DNA from: an uncultured Verrucomicrobia subdivision 3 bacterium
GTDB lineage: Bacteria; Verrucomicrobiota; Verrucomicrobiia; Limisphaerales; UBA8199
NCBI GenBank assembly: GCA_903913865.1
Contig: CAIWMU010000162.1
Location: forward strand, 1 to 43,693
DNA: 43,693 nucleotides
Direction of reading: 5' to 3'
The notes beneath the pieces are model-generated. The model saw only the letters and a list, made by a program, of their open reading frames with translations, searched no databases and was not told the origin of the DNA. The position numbers were made by a program, and so were the translations under genes. This document shows, piece after piece, positions 41,623 to 43,693 of this stretch. How positions within the stretch are numbered: the first letter of the stretch is position 1; each line of letters opens with the position of its first letter.

Positions 41623-41652
41623 TTGACAAAATCATGATGTTGATCTTAGGAT
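41623..41652 (+). promoter_or_regulatory. Candidate strong promoter before sRNA/tRNA-Asp
   Basis: A perfect -35 TTGACA (41623-41628), 18-nt spacer and TAGGAT (41647-41652). Expected start is near 41658-41660, exactly at the 5' arm of the predicted stem of the candidate RNA. Confidence 0.65.
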
Positions 41653-41657
41653 CAGGC

Positions 41658-41740
41658 CGTTCGGGTAGCGGTACGTTTCTTCAGCGGGGTTCCCCACCCC
41701 CACCTCCTTGGCGTCTGCTGCCCGAACGTAAATTATTTTC
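41658..41740 (+). ncRNA. Candidate small structured RNA with anti-Shine-Dalgarno-like loop
   Basis: CGTTCGGGTAGC (41658-41669) pairs with GCTGCCCGAACG (41717-41728): 12 bp with one G-U. The enclosed 47 nt include GGGGTTCCCC and CCCACCTCCTTGG; CACCTCCTT (41701-41709) equals the 16S rRNA anti-Shine-Dalgarno sequence. AAATTATTTT follows the stem and could end transcription. It fits no RNA family I can name. An alternative reading is a processed leader of the tRNA-Asp transcript. Confidence 0.45.
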
Positions 41741-41795
41741 GGGATACGCTTGACGGTTGAATGTTCATTTCATAGTTTTGCGGTCCCAACAGTGC

Positions 41796-41872
41796 GGGGG
41801 CGTAGCTCAATTGGTTAGAGCGCTGCCCTGTCACGGCAGAGGTTACGGGTTCGAGCCCCGCCGCTCCCGCCA
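41796..41872 (+). tRNA. tRNA-Asp (GTC)
   Basis: Acceptor arms GGGGGCG (41796-41802) and CGCTCCC (41862-41868) pair over 7 bp; TAGCTC starts the D arm; anticodon stem CTGCC/GGCAG holds loop CTGTCAC with anticodon GTC; T loop is TTCGAGC. Discriminator G and an encoded CCA end the gene. The first T-stem pair is an A-C mismatch. Confidence 0.95.
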
Positions 41873-41878
41873 TTCTTT

Positions 41879-41905
41879 CCCCAGGTTTTACTAGAAAACC
41901 TGGGG
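41879..41905 (+). terminator. Perfect hairpin after tRNA-Asp
   Basis: CCCCAGGTTTT (41879-41889) and AAAACCTGGGG (41895-41905) form an 11-bp perfect stem with a 5-nt loop, 6 nt after the tRNA. A T tract is lacking on the plus strand, so it could be a terminator or part of the attachment region of the adjacent integrase. Confidence 0.55.
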
Positions 41906-42000
41906 TCTGTACACGCCAATCGCGTTGTAAACACCCCGTTGAAGCAAAATGAAGCAGCTTTGACCCGCGCAGACGCAAGAAAATCTGTTCTTGGCTGCGT

Positions 42001-43326
42001 ATGGCAACAAAATCAAAGTACGTATACAACGCTAACGGCGTTGATTTCACTATCTACAAGGTCGAAAAGCCCACGAAGTCGGGGCCAAAGACCTATTGGC
42101 TCTTGGAGGATTTCTCCACGGGAACGCGCCGCACCCTCAACAACGTCTCCCGAGAGGCTGCCGAACGCAGGGCGGACGGAATCCGGGCTGCCATGGTCAA
42201 GGGGCAGGCCCACCGTCTGTTGCTCAGCAACGGTCAGTGGCAAGATGTTTGCATCGCGGTTGAAATCCTTCGCAGTGCCAACATGGCGGAGTCACTTGGG
42301 TCGGCAACCCGGTCATGGGTGGAATGCGTCACCATTCTGGACGGGAGGGCGACGTTGAGGGATGCCGTGAAATTCTTCGTCGGCCACAACTACGGAAAAG
42401 GGCATCAACTTAAGACGATTCGCTTTGATGAAGCTGCCGGGCTCTACCACGCTTTCAAAGTAGCCGATGGAAAGTCCGAGTCCCATTGCGGAAACATCTT
42501 TTCCCGGCTGAAGCGGCTAGGGTCGAAACTGCCGACCGGAGTTCTGCTCGACAACTTGACCGCAGGACAACTAGAAAACGCGGTGGTCAGTCTTGGACTA
42601 TCGCCGAAAACGCGGAACGAGTACAAAATCGTGCTGGGCAACCTGTACGCGTGGGCTGGCAAACAGAATCCGCCGTTCGTTCCCAAGGGATTCAACCCCG
42701 GAAAGGAGATGGAACGTTGCAAAGTCAAGCACGGGGAGGTGGAATTCCTCGACGTCAAGGCGTTGAAACTGATTCTGTCCGCCTTACCAGCAAAACGCTC
42801 GGACCTGTTGCCATTGGTCGTAATGGTTTGCTTTGCGGGGCTTCGTCCGTCCGAGGCTGTCCGGGTCGAATGGAAGGAAGTCGGCGAGGATTATATCCGC
42901 CTGCCGGGGATGAAATCAAAGACCGGACGCAGCCGACAAATTCCCCTCCAGCCGAACATGAAATTGTGGTTGTCCCAGTGGCGGAAAGAGGAGGGTTTCG
43001 TTTGTCCTCATGTGAGTCTTGAGCACGTCAATGTTGCCATTAAGCGTGTCTCCGGGGTGCGTTTGAGCCACGACACGTTGCGCCACGCCTATGGCACGCA
43101 TCGTCAACTCATCGTCAAGAACATCGGAGCGGTTGCTGAGGAAATGGGAAACAGCATCGCAATCTGTCGGCGTCACTACGTGAATGCCTTTTGCACCGAG
43201 GCCGAAGCGACCGAGTGGTTCAGTCTTGGACCACAACAAGGCGACAACATCATCACGTTGGCTAACCACGACTTGCGGAATCCGCCCCAGACAGGTGACC
43301 GAACCGAGAAGGTTGCGACGTCTTAG
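42001..43326 (+). CDS. Tyrosine recombinase / phage-type integrase
   Basis: A 441-residue site-specific recombinase. The N-terminal 90 residues are an arm-binding-like region, followed by a SAM-like core-binding domain (about 100-215) and a catalytic domain. Catalytic residues: Arg282 in AGLRPSEA, His357 and Arg361 in SHDTLRHAYGTH, and Tyr393 in CRRHYVN. The usual second His/Trp is Asn384 (MGNS), an atypical but tolerated position. It lies 128 nt after tRNA-Asp and reads away from it, the standard layout for an element integrated at a tRNA 3' end. No second tRNA fragment is in the window, so the element probably extends to the right. Confidence 0.9.
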   Translation: MATKSKYVYNANGVDFTIYKVEKPTKSGPKTYWLLEDFSTGTRRTLNNVSREAAERRADGIRAAMVKGQAHRLLLSNGQWQDVCIAVEILRSANMAESLGSATRSWVECVTILDGRATLRDAVKFFVGHNYGKGHQLKTIRFDEAAGLYHAFKVADGKSESHCGNIFSRLKRLGSKLPTGVLLDNLTAGQLENAVVSLGLSPKTRNEYKIVLGNLYAWAGKQNPPFVPKGFNPGKEMERCKVKHGEVEFLDVKALKLILSALPAKRSDLLPLVVMVCFAGLRPSEAVRVEWKEVGEDYIRLPGMKSKTGRSRQIPLQPNMKLWLSQWRKEEGFVCPHVSLEHVNVAIKRVSGVRLSHDTLRHAYGTHRQLIVKNIGAVAEEMGNSIAICRRHYVNAFCTEAEATEWFSLGPQQGDNIITLANHDLRNPPQTGDRTEKVATS

Positions 43327-43693
43327 ACCCTCACCTCGCCACTCTGGACATCAAGTCATTACAGAGCTTCCGCACAGATCCAGCCGTCCTTCACAGGTGG
43401 CTGGATTTTTCATTTCAGGCGATATCTCGCCTGCAGATCCTCCCACGATGGATTCGCAAGATGCTCATGCAGGTGGTTACGTCGTCAGGAACAGCAAAAA
43501 ACGGTGATTGAGAGGATCGATCGCCGGGGTATGACGCATCCCGGATCTTCATGGGAACATCTTCCTGCCCTTAATTTCCGCACCGCATCGTTTACAGCGT
43601 CCGCATTGGTTTTGGATTTTCGTTGTAAACACTTACACTCGTAACGCTGTGCAGATGTAAAACCTTCAACCATAATGAGTTTTGGTGTAAACA
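43327..43693. other. Region after integrase, no gene supported
   Basis: 367 nt with only short frames of no recognisable family. CGTTGTAAACAC at 43621-43632 repeats exactly the sequence at 41923-41934 between tRNA-Asp and the integrase; GGTGTAAACA recurs at the window end. These may be integrase arm-binding sites. Confidence 0.45.

Overview
The window looks like a chromosomal segment of a Verrucomicrobiota bacterium, probably a Pedosphaera/Limisphaera-like lineage. No 16S rRNA is present, so this rests on gene content. The clues are a DUF1080 sugar-binding/hydrolase-type protein, a GH10 xylanase, a PEP-CTERM protein, a glycine-rich choice-of-anchor-Q/Ig protein, a type II secretion cluster with a PilM/PilN-like fusion, GC-rich DNA with many dispersed intergenic repeats, and secreted proteins ending in an NRxGFYR-type tail.

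Layout. 1-110: 3' end of an IS630-like transposase. 408-511: TPP riboswitch controlling thiC (561-2408). 2426-4994: two secreted carbohydrate-related proteins (GH10 xylanase, DUF1080). 5020-5056: a strong terminator, then a putative Na+/H+ antiporter (to 6617). 6624-15473 (minus strand): a type II secretion/type IV pilus-like operon reading gspE, PilM/N-like fusion, PilO-like, gspD, and then a large secreted glycine-rich protein that overlaps gspD by 4 nt and may be a substrate.

15531-26824: the main accessory region. Five plus-strand genes form one tight operon: a SNF2/RapA-type helicase, a large beta-class DNA methyltransferase, an AAA ABC-type ATPase, a DUF4276 (Toprim-like) protein, and a type III Res-like DEAD/DEAH helicase with a C-terminal PD-(D/E)XK signature. 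The operon is bracketed by a near-perfect 53-54 bp direct repeat, as expected of an acquired defence island. The composition matches no complete classical type III RM or DISARM locus: it combines a helicase-methylase-nuclease core with an embedded ATPase/Toprim pair.

26825-30330: a repeat-rich zone. It holds three copies of a dispersed intergenic element, a 384-bp duplication of the upstream region and signal-peptide start of the downstream S8 protease (leaving a 39-codon remnant), a PEP-CTERM protein and a DUF433/DUF5615 toxin-antitoxin pair. 30335-32416: secreted subtilisin-like protease with a PA insert.

32687-36688: Tol-Pal envelope system (tolQ, tolR, tolA-like, tolB, pal), followed by tatA and tatC (36839-38182). 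38183-38753: hairpin- and repeat-filled intergenic region. 38754-41434 (minus): M3 oligopeptidase and an NAD(P)-dependent epimerase in one overlapping pair. 41623-41872: a promoter-like sequence, a candidate small structured RNA carrying an anti-Shine-Dalgarno-like sequence, and tRNA-Asp. 42001-43326: a tyrosine recombinase beside the tRNA, probably the left end of an integrated element that continues beyond the window.
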